A stretch of DNA of 64,000 nucleotides from Methylobacterium terricola (GCF_006151805.1 NZ_VDDA01000004.1:62001-126000); one strand, 5' to 3'; counted from the first letter of the stretch, positions 53,994 through 61,895 are shown. Notes: a model not told the origin generated them from the letters alone. Numbers and translations are program-made.

Positions 53994-54037
53994 TCCGCGA
54001 AGGGTGTCCTGAGAGATTGTCTCGGAAGGTTGTCTCG

Positions 54038-54514
54038 ATGACGCAAGTCCCGACGCTCCGCGGCGAGCCCGCCCGTCGCCTCGACGCTCTCGGCCTCACG
54101 CTGCCGCGGGTGCCGGAGCCTCGCGGCGCGTTCCTGCCGTTCTCGCGCATTGGCCCGACCCTGTGGCTCGCCGGCCAGATCTGCGAGTGGGAGGGCGAGG
54201 TCCGCTTCACCGGCCCGGTCACCGACATCGCCACCGGGCGGGAGGCGGCGCGGATCTGTGCCCTCAACCTCCTCGCCTCCCTGAGCCTCGCCCTCGACGG
54301 CGACCTCGACCGGGTGGTGCGCTGCCACCGCCTCGGCGGCTTCGTGCAGGTGGAGCCGGGCTGGCCCGACGTGCCGAAGGCGGTGAACGGCGCATCGGAG
54401 CTGATGGCGGAGCTGTTCGGCGAGGCCGGCCGCCATGCCCGCACGGCGATCGGCGTCGCGAGCCTGCCGGCCAATGCGAGCGTCGAGGTGGACGGAATCT
54501 TCGAGGTGCGGTGA
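54038..54514 (+). CDS. RidA/YjgF-family protein
   Basis: 158 aa from ATG 54038. The RidA fold is shown by FLPFSRIGPTLWLAGQICEW, AARICALNLLASLSLALDGDLDRVVR, LGGFVQVEPGWPDVPKAVNGAS and ARTAIGVASLPANASVEVDG. The RidA catalytic Arg that binds 2-aminoacrylate lies in the C-terminal R-x-x-x-G-V segment, here ARTAIGVASLP. Members hydrolyse reactive enamines/imines; this longer subgroup is less studied. No operon partner. Confidence 0.88.
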   Translation: MTQVPTLRGEPARRLDALGLTLPRVPEPRGAFLPFSRIGPTLWLAGQICEWEGEVRFTGPVTDIATGREAARICALNLLASLSLALDGDLDRVVRCHRLGGFVQVEPGWPDVPKAVNGASELMAELFGEAGRHARTAIGVASLPANASVEVDGIFEVR

Positions 54515-54585
54515 GGGCGGGTGCGGCCCTGGATGGCCATGACCGAGCCGGATCAACCGTCGGCCGGTCGGGCACGCTTCCGTTT

Positions 54586-54625
54586 CCCGGATCTCCTTCC
54601 GCTGACGCTTCTCAGTCGTCCGGAA
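54586..54625. repeat. Dispersed-element half copy
   Basis: Positions 54586-54611 are identical to 44526-44551 (26 bp) and continue with a similar CAGTCGTCCGG motif. Only one arm of the inverted repeat is present here, between the RidA gene and the response regulator gene. Confidence 0.75.
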
Positions 54626-54720
54626 AAAGGGCGCGACATGGCGAGGGTTTTCGGGGACCCGGCACGGATCGGCAATCCCGTCGCCAGGTGATCACGGACC
54701 AGCGCCCCTTGGGATGCGCC

Positions 54721-55131
54721 CTAATGCGCGTCCCCGGTGGCGCGGTATCCCGCCGCCTGCTCCACCAGGGTCAGGATGTCGAGCGCCCGCCAGGGCTTGG
54801 GGATGAAGGTCGCCGACATCCGCAGGTCGCTCGGCTGGTCGCCGGCATCGCCCGAGGTGAGCAGCACGTGAACCCGCGGCCAGGTCACGCCGATGATCCG
54901 CGCCAGCTCGAAGCCACCGATCTGGCCCGGGGTCCGCACGTCGGAGAAGACGACGTTCACCTCCTCGCCGCGTTCGCGCAGGATGGCGAGCGCCTTCTCG
55001 GCGGTCTCGGCTTCGATGACGCGGAAGCCGGTCTCCTCCAGCAGCGTGGCCGCGAGGAAACGCTCCTCCGGTTCGTCCTCGACGACCAGGATCACGGGCT
55101 GTGTCTTCGCGGCGGCGCTGGACTCGGTCAT
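54721..55131 (-). CDS. Single-domain response regulator (CheY-like receiver)
   Basis: 136 aa from ATG 55131. The receiver domain alone: acidic pocket VVEDEPEERFLA (Glu18, Asp19), phosphoacceptor Asp64 in VVFSDVRTPGQIGG, switch LLTSGDAGDQ and Lys in ATFIPKPW. There is no output domain, so it acts through a partner or a phosphorelay. The sequence resembles receiver proteins often paired with hybrid HWE-type histidine kinases in Methylobacterium. No kinase is present here. Confidence 0.93.
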   Translation of the reverse strand: MTESSAAAKTQPVILVVEDEPEERFLAATLLEETGFRVIEAETAEKALAILRERGEEVNVVFSDVRTPGQIGGFELARIIGVTWPRVHVLLTSGDAGDQPSDLRMSATFIPKPWRALDILTLVEQAAGYRATGDAH

Positions 55132-55198
55132 GTGCAGGGAACGAGCGGACGGCCCGGTGGTTGCATAGCTCCCGGGACCCTGAGCTCATCCTTCCCGA

Positions 55199-55232
55199 GG
55201 TGTTGCGGCAATGCAAGAGTTGCCGCAACACC
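55199..55232 (-). terminator. Perfect 13-bp hairpin after the dienelactone hydrolase gene
   Basis: GGTGTTGCGGCAA (55199-55211) and its complement at 55220-55232 enclose an 8-nt loop. It lies 9 bp after the stop of the minus-strand hydrolase gene and before the response regulator promoter. No T-run is seen. Confidence 0.65.
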
Positions 55233-55241
55233 CCGCGGCGA

Positions 55242-56141
55242 TCAGGCGACGCCGTGCTGCCGGAACCACCCCAGCATCCGGCCCCAGCCGTCCTCCGCCG
55301 GGCCCTTGCGGTAGCTCGGGCGGTAATCGGCGTGAAAGCCGTGCGGCGCGTCCGGGAAGATCACGATCTCGACGTCCTTGCCCGCCGCCTTGGCGGCGTC
55401 GCGCGCCTTCTCGACGTCGGCGACCGGGATGCCGGTATCGGCCGCCCCGTAGAGGCCGAGGATCGGGGCGCGGATCTCCGGGATCACGTCGGCGGCGGTC
55501 TTCGGCTGGATGCCGGTGCGGGTGCCGCCGAAATTGCCGTACCAGGCGACGCCGGCCTTCAGGCTGGCGCTGTGGGCGGCGTAGAGCCACACGGTCCGCC
55601 CGCCGCGGCACCAGCCGGTGATGCCGAGCTTGCCGGGATCGCCCTTGGCCTCGGCCGCCGCCCAGGCGGCGGTGGCGTCGAGATCGCCCATCACCTGCGC
55701 GTCCGGGGTCTTCGAAACCACCTCGCGGACGATCTCCTGCACGTCGGTCATCTTCGAGACGTCGCCCTGGCGGGCGAAGAGCTCGGGCGCCACCGCGGTG
55801 TAGCCGGCCTTGGCAAGCCGGCGGCAGATATCCTTGATGTAGTCGTGGACCCCGAAGATCTCTTCGACGACGAGGACGATCGGGAACGGTCCGGCCCCCT
55901 CCGGCATCGCCCGGTAGGCCGGCATCGGCCCGTCGCCGACCGGGATCCGCACCTCGCCGGCGACGATGCCGGCCTCGTCGGTGCGGATCGCCTGCGCCTC
56001 GACCCGGGTGGTCGCCAGCGTCAGGCCGGTCATCAGGCTCGTCATCACGAAGCCGCGCCGCGAGAAGGGCGGGGTCACCAGGCCGTCGAGCTGTTCGAGG
56101 TCGTTCGAATCACCCGCCCGCGCGTCGTCGCTCATCGCCAT
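55242..56141 (-). CDS. Dienelactone hydrolase family protein with Tat signal
   Basis: 299 aa from ATG 56141, which has GGGGAGGG upstream (ATG 56135 is the alternative). A twin-arginine signal follows a 28-residue lead: FSRRGFVMTSLMTGLTLATT. The alpha/beta hydrolase domain has FPIVLVVEEIFGVHDYIKD, LGITGWCRGGRTVWLY (nucleophile Cys as in dienelactone hydrolase), LGLYGAADTGIP (Asp) and DAPHGFHADYRPSY (His). It would act in the periplasm, and the substrate is unknown. Many homologues are annotated as carboxymethylenebutenolidase. Confidence 0.93.
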   Translation of the reverse strand: MAMSDDARAGDSNDLEQLDGLVTPPFSRRGFVMTSLMTGLTLATTRVEAQAIRTDEAGIVAGEVRIPVGDGPMPAYRAMPEGAGPFPIVLVVEEIFGVHDYIKDICRRLAKAGYTAVAPELFARQGDVSKMTDVQEIVREVVSKTPDAQVMGDLDATAAWAAAEAKGDPGKLGITGWCRGGRTVWLYAAHSASLKAGVAWYGNFGGTRTGIQPKTAADVIPEIRAPILGLYGAADTGIPVADVEKARDAAKAAGKDVEIVIFPDAPHGFHADYRPSYRKGPAEDGWGRMLGWFRQHGVA

Positions 56142-56266
56142 CCCGGCCCTCCCCTGATGCGGCGCCTGTTCGCGCCGGGGCGCGATCATGCGTGCCGGAC
56201 GCGGGGGGGCAAGAGCGAACACGCGCCGTCCACGGTCACGATCCGGTGCGAGAATGGCGTCCGCAC

Positions 56267-56302
56267 CGAAAGGGCCGCCTGCGCGAGCGGACGGCCCTTT
56301 CG
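56267..56302 (-). terminator. 11-bp hairpin after the annealing-like protein gene
   Basis: CGAAAGGGCCG (56267-56277) pairs perfectly with 56292-56302 around a 14-nt loop, about 50 bp after the stop at 56350 on the minus strand. The A/T pairs in the stem give a short TTTCG tail. Confidence 0.5.
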
Positions 56303-56349
56303 TTCGGCGGGCGATACGCGGCGGTCACGCCACCGCCGCCTTGCGGCCC

Positions 56350-57135
56350 TCAGGCAACCGCGGCCCTGCGGCTCTTGGCCGGGTTGCGGGCGGGCCAGCC
56401 GAGCGCCACCAGCCGCGCCTTGGCGTGCTCGCGCACCTCGTCGCGCAGGCCCGGCGGCATCGCCGCCAACGACGCCTGCGTCTCGGGGGCGAGCATCAGG
56501 TCGGTGACGGCGTTGATCGACTGCGCCTGGTCGATGCGCGCGGTCAGCTCGGATTCCGATGCGCCGCCACCTTCCTCCCGCGGCACGTCGACGTCGTTCG
56601 CGGCCCCGGTCTCCTGCGCCGATTCCCGCGCCGCCTCGGGCTCCGCCTCGTCGGGGTCCCGGGCGTCCTGCGGCTCGCGCAAGGGCTCGGGCCGGCGCGA
56701 CTGGTTCGCCGCCACCAGGTCGGGCCGGCTCGCCTTGAACTCGTCGGCCTCGTCCTCGGAATAGAGCAGGCCATGCAGGCCGGCGAGCTTGAGGATCACC
56801 CGGTCCTTCGCCCGCTTCTCCGCCATGGCGAAGACGTAGGCGGCCTGCTTGCCCGAGACACGGTAATTCACGCCGATCAGCGCCTCGCCGATCGACCATT
56901 CGGTGCGGTCGCCGTTCGGGCCCGGCATGTGGCCGGTCACCAGGATCACCGCTTCGTCCCGCTCCGCCCGCACGATCACCGGCGCATCGAAGCGGATGCG
57001 GGCCTGCACGGCGATCCGCTCCAGGGCCTTGTGGTAGATCACGGCGGTGCCCTGCACGCGCCAGACGTTGCCGGCCAGCGGCTCGCCGTAGGTGGCGAGG
57101 ATGTCCGCGATCTGCTTGTCCGTGGTTGCGCTCAT
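56350..57135 (-). CDS. SOS-controlled single-strand annealing-like protein (ERF/Rad52-type, tentative)
   Basis: 261 aa from ATG 57135. The front part (1-135) ends in WSIGEALIGVNYRVSGKQ and VFAMAEKRAKDRVILKLAGL with YSEDEADEF. The MAE-KRA-xR motif followed by an acidic turn is what I know from phage annealing proteins of the ERF/Rad52 type. A disordered acidic linker (about 140-200) and a small helical C terminus (ESELTARIDQAQSINAVTDL) complete the plan seen in such proteins. A perfect SOS box lies 53 nt upstream. The family call is inference; the alternative is an unrelated phage-derived protein. Confidence 0.6.
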   Translation of the reverse strand: MSATTDKQIADILATYGEPLAGNVWRVQGTAVIYHKALERIAVQARIRFDAPVIVRAERDEAVILVTGHMPGPNGDRTEWSIGEALIGVNYRVSGKQAAYVFAMAEKRAKDRVILKLAGLHGLLYSEDEADEFKASRPDLVAANQSRRPEPLREPQDARDPDEAEPEAARESAQETGAANDVDVPREEGGGASESELTARIDQAQSINAVTDLMLAPETQASLAAMPPGLRDEVREHAKARLVALGWPARNPAKSRRAAVA

Positions 57136-57187
57136 CTCGATCGATCTCACCTGCTGACAGCGGGCTCCGGGCGGGGCGAGACGACCG

Positions 57188-57202
57188 GTTCCACGTTTGT
57201 TC
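57188..57202. promoter_or_regulatory. LexA-type SOS box 1 (GTTC-N7-GTTC)
   Basis: GTTC at 57188-57191, seven bases, GTTC at 57199-57202: the alphaproteobacterial LexA consensus. It lies 53 nt before ATG 57135 of the annealing-like gene (minus strand). Confidence 0.72.
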
Positions 57203-57387
57203 CGTCTACCATGCTAAATGGGGATTCGCGAGCGGTTTCGCGATATCCCGTCCAAACAAAACACCACCGGGCGATGATGTTTTGTCGCGCCCACGGCCCA
57301 GCTCCACGACGACGTCAGACCATCCCCGGATCAGAACGGCCGCGCCATCAGGGCGGGAATTTTGCCGCCGTTGCACCGGATGGGTAT

Positions 57388-57402
57388 GTTCGCTAAATGT
57401 TC
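57388..57402. promoter_or_regulatory. LexA-type SOS box 2 (GTTC-N7-GTTC)
   Basis: GTTC at 57388-57391, the spacer GCTAAAT, GTTC at 57399-57402. It lies 91 nt before ATG 57494 of the TnsA-like gene (plus strand). Confidence 0.72.
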
Positions 57403-57493
57403 CTAAAGAGCCTGCGGTGCAAGACTGTGGCTCGTCGGGTCATGCCGGTCGCGCCGGCATCGCCCCCTGAAGGCCTGCCACCCGGAGCCCCGC

Positions 57494-58174
57494 ATGAGCA
57501 CCCCCGCCCTCCTCGATCCCCCGGCCCTGCTCGATCGCCCGGGCCAGCGCCGCGGTGCGGTGCGGGGTGCCGCCGCCCGGCGTGGGCCCGCGCTGGCGCC
57601 GGCGGTGCCGCGCCCGGCCCTCGTGGCGGACTTCCTCGCCCTCGCGACCCTCGACCCGGCGGTGGAGCGCCTGCGCGCCGCTCCCGCCCCGGTCCGCCTG
57701 ACGCTCGGCGACACCACGCTCGAGCATGCCGCCGATTTCGAGCAGTGGCGCACCGACGAGCCCGGCCTGCTGATCGACGTGGTGGCGGAGGCCGATCTCG
57801 GCCGGCACCCATTCCGGACCGCCTACGTGGCGGGCGAGCCGGTGATGGCCGAGGATGGCCGCCGCTTCGTGATCGAGAGCGCCGCCACCCTGCGGGCCGA
57901 GCCGCGGATCTCGACCGTGCGCCTGATCATGGCCTGCCGCCGCACCACCGTCTCGGCCGGCGACCGGGTGCGGATCCTGCACCACCTTGACGAGTGCGGC
58001 ACCGGCCGCCTGGTCGAGTGCGCCGCCATGGCGATCAACGCCCAGGACGGCGTCGCAGCGGTGCTGGCGCTCGCCGTCGAAGGGCTGGTGGCGGTGGATG
58101 TCAGCCGGCCGATCCTGCCGGAGACGCCGGTGCGGCGGCGGGTGCTGCCGTATCCGGATCCGTTCGGGTTCTGA
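57494..58174 (+). CDS. TnsA-endonuclease-like protein, probably degenerate (tentative)
   Basis: 226 aa from ATG 57494 with GGAG 8 nt before it. After a 40-residue basic tail, the layout recalls TnsA-type nucleases: FLALATLDPAVERLRAAP, LEHAADFEQW (Asp81), then GLLIDVVAEADLG, where a nuclease would have a lysine (xVK). Then come a bridging RFVIESAATLRAEPRIST and a C-terminal helical part (ILHHLDECGTGRLVECAAMA, GVAAVLALAVEGLVAVDV). The missing Lys suggests loss or change of catalysis. No transposon ends or TnsB/TnsC are present. SOS box 2 lies upstream. The fold call is from memory of the pattern only. Confidence 0.5.
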   Translation: MSTPALLDPPALLDRPGQRRGAVRGAAARRGPALAPAVPRPALVADFLALATLDPAVERLRAAPAPVRLTLGDTTLEHAADFEQWRTDEPGLLIDVVAEADLGRHPFRTAYVAGEPVMAEDGRRFVIESAATLRAEPRISTVRLIMACRRTTVSAGDRVRILHHLDECGTGRLVECAAMAINAQDGVAAVLALAVEGLVAVDVSRPILPETPVRRRVLPYPDPFGF

Positions 58175-58215
58175 AGGTCAGGTCTGGAAAACATCTGGAC
58201 GTTCGGGTCTCGGCA

Positions 58216-58360
58216 CCGTCATCCCGGTGCCCGCCCAAGACGGGAACCCGGGATCCCCGACCGTCACCGGCGCCGGATGCGGTGACGAGCGGCCGGATCC
58301 GTCCTGCATCGTCACCGTCGATGCGTCCCGGGTTCCGCGATCGCGGCCCCGGGACGACGG
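58216..58360. repeat. Nested inverted repeats between convergent genes
   Basis: Outer arms 58216-58227 and 58349-58360 (11 of 12 complementary), middle arms 58243-58253 and 58326-58336 (11 of 11), and inner arms CGTCACCG 58262-58269 with CGGTGACG 58280-58287. The 145-bp block fills most of the gap 58175-58401 between convergent stops. It may be a dispersed palindromic element serving as a two-way terminator. Confidence 0.65.
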
Positions 58361-58401
58361 AGGGGTGAGGATCGACCGGCGCGACAGGATCGACGGTTCC
58401 C

Positions 58402-59403
58402 TCACCCGCCCCGCTTCGCCACCGCCGCCTCGACCAGCGCGCGGATCGCCGCCCGCACCGGCTCCGGCGTCTCGTCGCGAGAGAACTTCGCCTCGATCTC
58501 CTCGCGGATCAGCGCGCCGTCGTCGCTGCGGGCGAGTTCGGTGGTGGTCTCGGCCTGGAGCAGCGACACGAAGGCGCTCTCGATCCGGCCGACCGCCTCG
58601 GGCGACGGATCGGCGGCGACCTGGCGGCCGGTGAGGTCGAACACGTCGGCCGTGAAGGGCAGGCGCTCCTCGGCGAGGGAGAGGTCGCCCGACAGCACGA
58701 AGACCGCCGGGACATGGGCGATCAGGTCGACCGAGCCGCGGGTGATGTTGCCCGGGTTGAACCACCGCGTCTCGCCGGCCTGGAGCGGGACGTGGCGCTT
58801 GTGGACGTGGCCGTTGATCGCGAGGGCGCAGCCGGCGATCGCCGCCGGCGGCACGGCGCCCGGGTAGCCCGCGCCGAAGGCGAGGTCGTGGTGCGTGAGC
58901 CAGACCGTGTGGTCGGCCTCCGGGAACAGCCCGCCCACCGCCGTCGGGATCGCCTGGCCGAACGGCGTCGCGCCGAGGCCGAGGCGGTGCCCGGCGACGT
59001 CGTACAGCGCCGCCGGCCCGGATTCCGGCACCACGTCGAGCACGTCGCTCACCGCCAGCATGGCGAGGCTGTCGCCGTCGGACAGGCGGGTGTGGCGGAT
59101 GTCGTGGTTGCCGACATTGGCGAGCGGCCGGTGGCGAAACCCCTTGAGGATCCGGATCAGGCGCGACTTCAGGCTCTCGTCCGGCTCGACCGGCCGCTCG
59201 AACAGGTCGCCGAGGAGCACGGGCGCCAGGTCGCGCGCATTGGCCAGCGCGACGCAATGCTCGAGCTTCGCCAGCACCGGCGCCGGCCAGTCGGGATCCT
59301 TGCGCCGGCCCGGGCGGCGTGACGAGACGTGGGGGTCGCCGATGACGAGGAGGCCGGCGCACGGAACCGGCGCGGCGTCGAGCCGCTCGCGGCCGAGGAT
59401 CAT
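58402..59403 (-). CDS. Mre11/SbcD-like metallophosphoesterase
   Basis: 333 aa from ATG 59403. The complete calcineurin-type metal site is present: GDPHVSS (Asp23, His25), VLLGDLFERP (Asp66), NVGNHDIRH (Asn99, His100), WLTHHDLAFG (His171/172) and INGHVHKRH (His199, His201). The spacing and GDPH/GNHD forms fit Mre11/SbcD nucleases. A C-terminal helical tail (about 280-333) could bind an ATPase partner. Its ATG overlaps the stop of the Rad50-like gene (ATGA), so both are made together. It is likely the nuclease subunit of the complex described for 59400-61373. Confidence 0.9.
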   Translation of the reverse strand: MILGRERLDAAPVPCAGLLVIGDPHVSSRRPGRRKDPDWPAPVLAKLEHCVALANARDLAPVLLGDLFERPVEPDESLKSRLIRILKGFRHRPLANVGNHDIRHTRLSDGDSLAMLAVSDVLDVVPESGPAALYDVAGHRLGLGATPFGQAIPTAVGGLFPEADHTVWLTHHDLAFGAGYPGAVPPAAIAGCALAINGHVHKRHVPLQAGETRWFNPGNITRGSVDLIAHVPAVFVLSGDLSLAEERLPFTADVFDLTGRQVAADPSPEAVGRIESAFVSLLQAETTTELARSDDGALIREEIEAKFSRDETPEPVRAAIRALVEAAVAKRGG

Positions 59404-61373
59404 GCCGCCTCTCCCGACCGGGCATGGCGGTGCCCGGCGAGCAGCGTGGCGGGCGCCGCCGGCGTGCCGCAGGCCGGGCAGCGCCCGCCGGTGGCGGCGA
59501 GCACCGCGGCCATCTCGGCCTCCGCCGCCGCCAGCCCGTCGCGGGACGCGGCCTCGCGCGCCCGCGCCTCGGCGAGGTGGCGGCCGATCTCGGCGAGGCG
59601 GCGAGCGGTCGCGACGGCGTCCGGCCGGAGCACCGGCTGGGGCAGGGTCGTGGGCAGGTCGTGCAGGGCGGCCGCCCGCCGCTCGGCGTCGGCGAGGTCC
59701 CGCGCCAACCGGCGCAGCCGGGCGGCATGGGCGGTAGCCTGGCCGGTGTCGCGCGGCGCCGGCGCCACCGGCAGGTCGGCCAGGGCGGCCGCGCGGTCCG
59801 CCGCCCTCGCGAGGTCGGTCGCCGCCGCGAGCACCCGCCGGCCCACGCCCTCGCGGTGGCGCGCCTCGGCGAGGGCCCGGCCCAGCTCCGCGCCGGTCTC
59901 GGGCCCCGGCAGGTCGGCGAGAACCCGCGCCCGGGCGGCGGCACCGGTCGCGAGACGGTCGGCCCGGGCGAGACGGTCGGCCAGGGCCTCGCGGGCGCTC
60001 AGCCGCGCGGCCGCCTCGGCGAGGGTGGCGGTCTCGTCCCCCAGCGCGTGCAGGGCTCGGCCCGACTCGTCGAGCCCGTCGAGGGCGGCGAGGGCCTCGC
60101 GCAGCCGGGTGATCTCGCGCTCGCCCTCGCGCACCGTGCGCTGGTCGTCCGTGACCCGGTCGCGCTGGAGCGCCTGCATGTCGCGGATCAGCCCGGCCTC
60201 ACGGCCGATCGACAGCACCGCCGAGCGCCGGGCCGGCTTCTCGCCGAGGAGGAAGACCGGGAATTTCTGGTGCGCCACGTGGACGTCGAGATCCTCGACC
60301 CGGGTGATGCCGCAGAGCCGCTCCACCCAGGCCGGCACGTCGCGGCCGCCGGTCTCGAAGGTCGTGCCGTTCTCCTGCACCAGCGTCCCGTCGGCCTCGT
60401 GGAGCGACCACAGGTTGACCGGCGTGCGCTTCGGCTGGCGCACGTAGCGCAGCACGCGGCCGCCGGCGACGCCGATCTCGACCCGCGCGGCGCCGGCCCC
60501 GGCCCGCACCAGGCTGTCGCGCACCTCGCCGTAGAACACCGCCCGGAGCGCCCGGATCACCGTCGACTTGCCGTGGTTGTTCGGCCCGACGAGGGCGTTG
60601 ACGCCGGGCGCCAGCGGCAGGGTCGCCTCGGCGAAGCCCTGCACGTCGATCAGCCGGATGAAGCGGAAGCCCGGCATCTCGGGCGTCCACGCTGCGGCGC
60701 AGGATGCGGCCGGGCCGTCGATCGCCACCCCGGTCTCGGGGCGCCCGGCGATGCGGCTCACCGTCAGCCCAGCATCGAAGCCGGCGATGTCGTGGTGGGA
60801 GATCGCCAGGCACTGGACCCCGAGCCGGGCGGCGCCGTCGTCGAGCACCCGGTAGAAGGCCGGCACCCGGTCCGGCGCGATCCAGCAATCGGCCTCGTCG
60901 AGGGCGAGGAAGCGGCCGACGCCGGCCTTGACCACGGCGATCAGGCGCAGCGCCATCCCGACCACGTTGGTCATGGCGCCGCCATTGTCCTCCAGCACGT
61001 CCTCGCGGCCGCCATCCGGGCGCTCGACCCCGATATCCAGGGCCGGCAGGCCGCGCTCGGTGGTGAGATCCAGGCGCACCGGCTTCTCGCCGGGCAGGAC
61101 TTCCTGGACGAGGGCGGTGAGCAGCGTCTCGAAGGTCGCCACGCTGCGCCGGTTGGCGTCCTGCTGCAGCTCGCGCAGGTAGGTGTCGATCGCGTCGCGC
61201 TGGGCGAGCCGGCCCTTGGCGGCGGCGACGGTCTTCGTCCGCACCGCCAGGGCATCGCGGTCGCGGTCGCGGGTCGCCTCCAGGCGGACGAGCAGGCGCC
61301 CGGCGCGGGTGAGCGCGTCCTGGAGGTCTGCGAGAATCACGGGTGCCGTCACGGGCTGCTCAGCGGGCCGCAT
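59400..61373 (-). CDS. Rad50/SbcC-like ATPase with circularly permuted domain order
   Basis: 657 aa from ATG 61373 (GTG 61352 is an alternative). Order of parts: short coiled coil (about 15-80); signature-like EDNGGAMTNVVGMALRLIAV (128-147); Walker B RFLALDEAD (154-162); H-loop AISHHDI; linker about 205-235; Walker A LVGPNNHGKST (261-271); Q-loop HQKFPVFLLGEKPARRS (368-384); long helical region (about 395-625) with three LxDLP breaks at 485, 531 and 570; zinc hook CPAC (632-635) near the end. A normal Rad50 runs Walker A, Q-loop, coil, hook, coil, signature, Walker B. Here both halves are complete but swapped, as if cut at the hook. It is coupled to an Mre11-like gene. Confidence 0.88.
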   Translation of the reverse strand: MRPAEQPVTAPVILADLQDALTRAGRLLVRLEATRDRDRDALAVRTKTVAAAKGRLAQRDAIDTYLRELQQDANRRSVATFETLLTALVQEVLPGEKPVRLDLTTERGLPALDIGVERPDGGREDVLEDNGGAMTNVVGMALRLIAVVKAGVGRFLALDEADCWIAPDRVPAFYRVLDDGAARLGVQCLAISHHDIAGFDAGLTVSRIAGRPETGVAIDGPAASCAAAWTPEMPGFRFIRLIDVQGFAEATLPLAPGVNALVGPNNHGKSTVIRALRAVFYGEVRDSLVRAGAGAARVEIGVAGGRVLRYVRQPKRTPVNLWSLHEADGTLVQENGTTFETGGRDVPAWVERLCGITRVEDLDVHVAHQKFPVFLLGEKPARRSAVLSIGREAGLIRDMQALQRDRVTDDQRTVREGEREITRLREALAALDGLDESGRALHALGDETATLAEAAARLSAREALADRLARADRLATGAAARARVLADLPGPETGAELGRALAEARHREGVGRRVLAAATDLARAADRAAALADLPVAPAPRDTGQATAHAARLRRLARDLADAERRAAALHDLPTTLPQPVLRPDAVATARRLAEIGRHLAEARAREAASRDGLAAAEAEMAAVLAATGGRCPACGTPAAPATLLAGHRHARSGEAA

Positions 61374-61686
61374 CGAGGGCGGCGAGCCGGTCCTGCACCG
61401 CCCGCAGGGATTGCGCGAAGGCCTCGACCCGGCGGGCATTCTCGGCGCGTGCCTCCTCGATCATCCGGCGGATCTCGGCCTCGTCGTCGGTGCCGAGCTC
61501 CTCGCGGGCCTGGGCCCGGGCGGCGGCCAGCTCGGCGGTCAGGCGCTCGACGTCGCTCTCGGCCCGGATCCGGTCGGCGCGCAGGCGTTCATAGGCCGGC
61601 TGCAGCGCCTCGAGGCGCTTGAGCGCCTCGCCGTCGGACCCGGGCTCGCGCGAACCGGACTCTTGACCCTTGCGGCTGCGCTCCAT
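61360..61686 (-). CDS. Small coiled-coil protein upstream of the permuted Rad50-like gene
   Basis: 108 aa from ATG 61686, with GAGGAG 5 nt upstream (ATG 61698 is also in frame). After about 25 polar residues the protein is one continuous heptad-like helix: LKRLEALQPAYERLRADRI, ERLTAELAAARAQAREELG, EIRRMIEEARAENARRVEAF. Its stop lies inside the start region of the ATPase gene (about 14-nt overlap), so the three genes are co-translated. The ATPase lacks a long second coil strand, and this protein could supply it. That is inference. It is the first gene of the operon. Confidence 0.75.
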   Translation of the reverse strand: MERSRKGQESGSREPGSDGEALKRLEALQPAYERLRADRIRAESDVERLTAELAAARAQAREELGTDDEAEIRRMIEEARAENARRVEAFAQSLRAVQDRLAALDAAR

Positions 61687-61880
61687 CTCGCTCCTCATCG
61701 TCTGTCACGAGCCCGCGCCCGCAATCGCGGCAAGCCCGGACGGGCGCCGGCGCACCGATGCGCGCTCCTGCGCCGGATCGATGATCGTGAGGTGGCATCC
61801 GGGCCCGGCTTTGGCAACCGCGGCGGCGCCCGAGAAAGTTCCGTCGAAACCTGTTGACGGCCTGTGCAAATCAGCCCAGT

Positions 61881-61895
61881 GTTCCGGTAATGTTC
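61881..61895. promoter_or_regulatory. LexA-type SOS box 3 (GTTC-N7-GTTC)
   Basis: GTTC at 61881-61884, the spacer CGGTAAT, GTTC at 61892-61895. It lies in the divergent region between the coiled-coil/ATPase/nuclease operon (start 61686, 194 nt away) and the plus-strand gene at 61956 (60 nt away). It could control either or both. Confidence 0.7.

Larger units (their letters stand above)
57136..57493. promoter_or_regulatory. Divergent control region with two SOS boxes
   Basis: No gene is supported. It carries two GTTC-N7-GTTC sites (57188-57202, 57388-57402), each near one of the divergent starts. Between them is an inverted repeat, ACAAAACA (57256-57263) and TGTTTTGT (57278-57285). The region is AT-rich for this genome, consistent with promoters on both strands. 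Confidence 0.65.
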
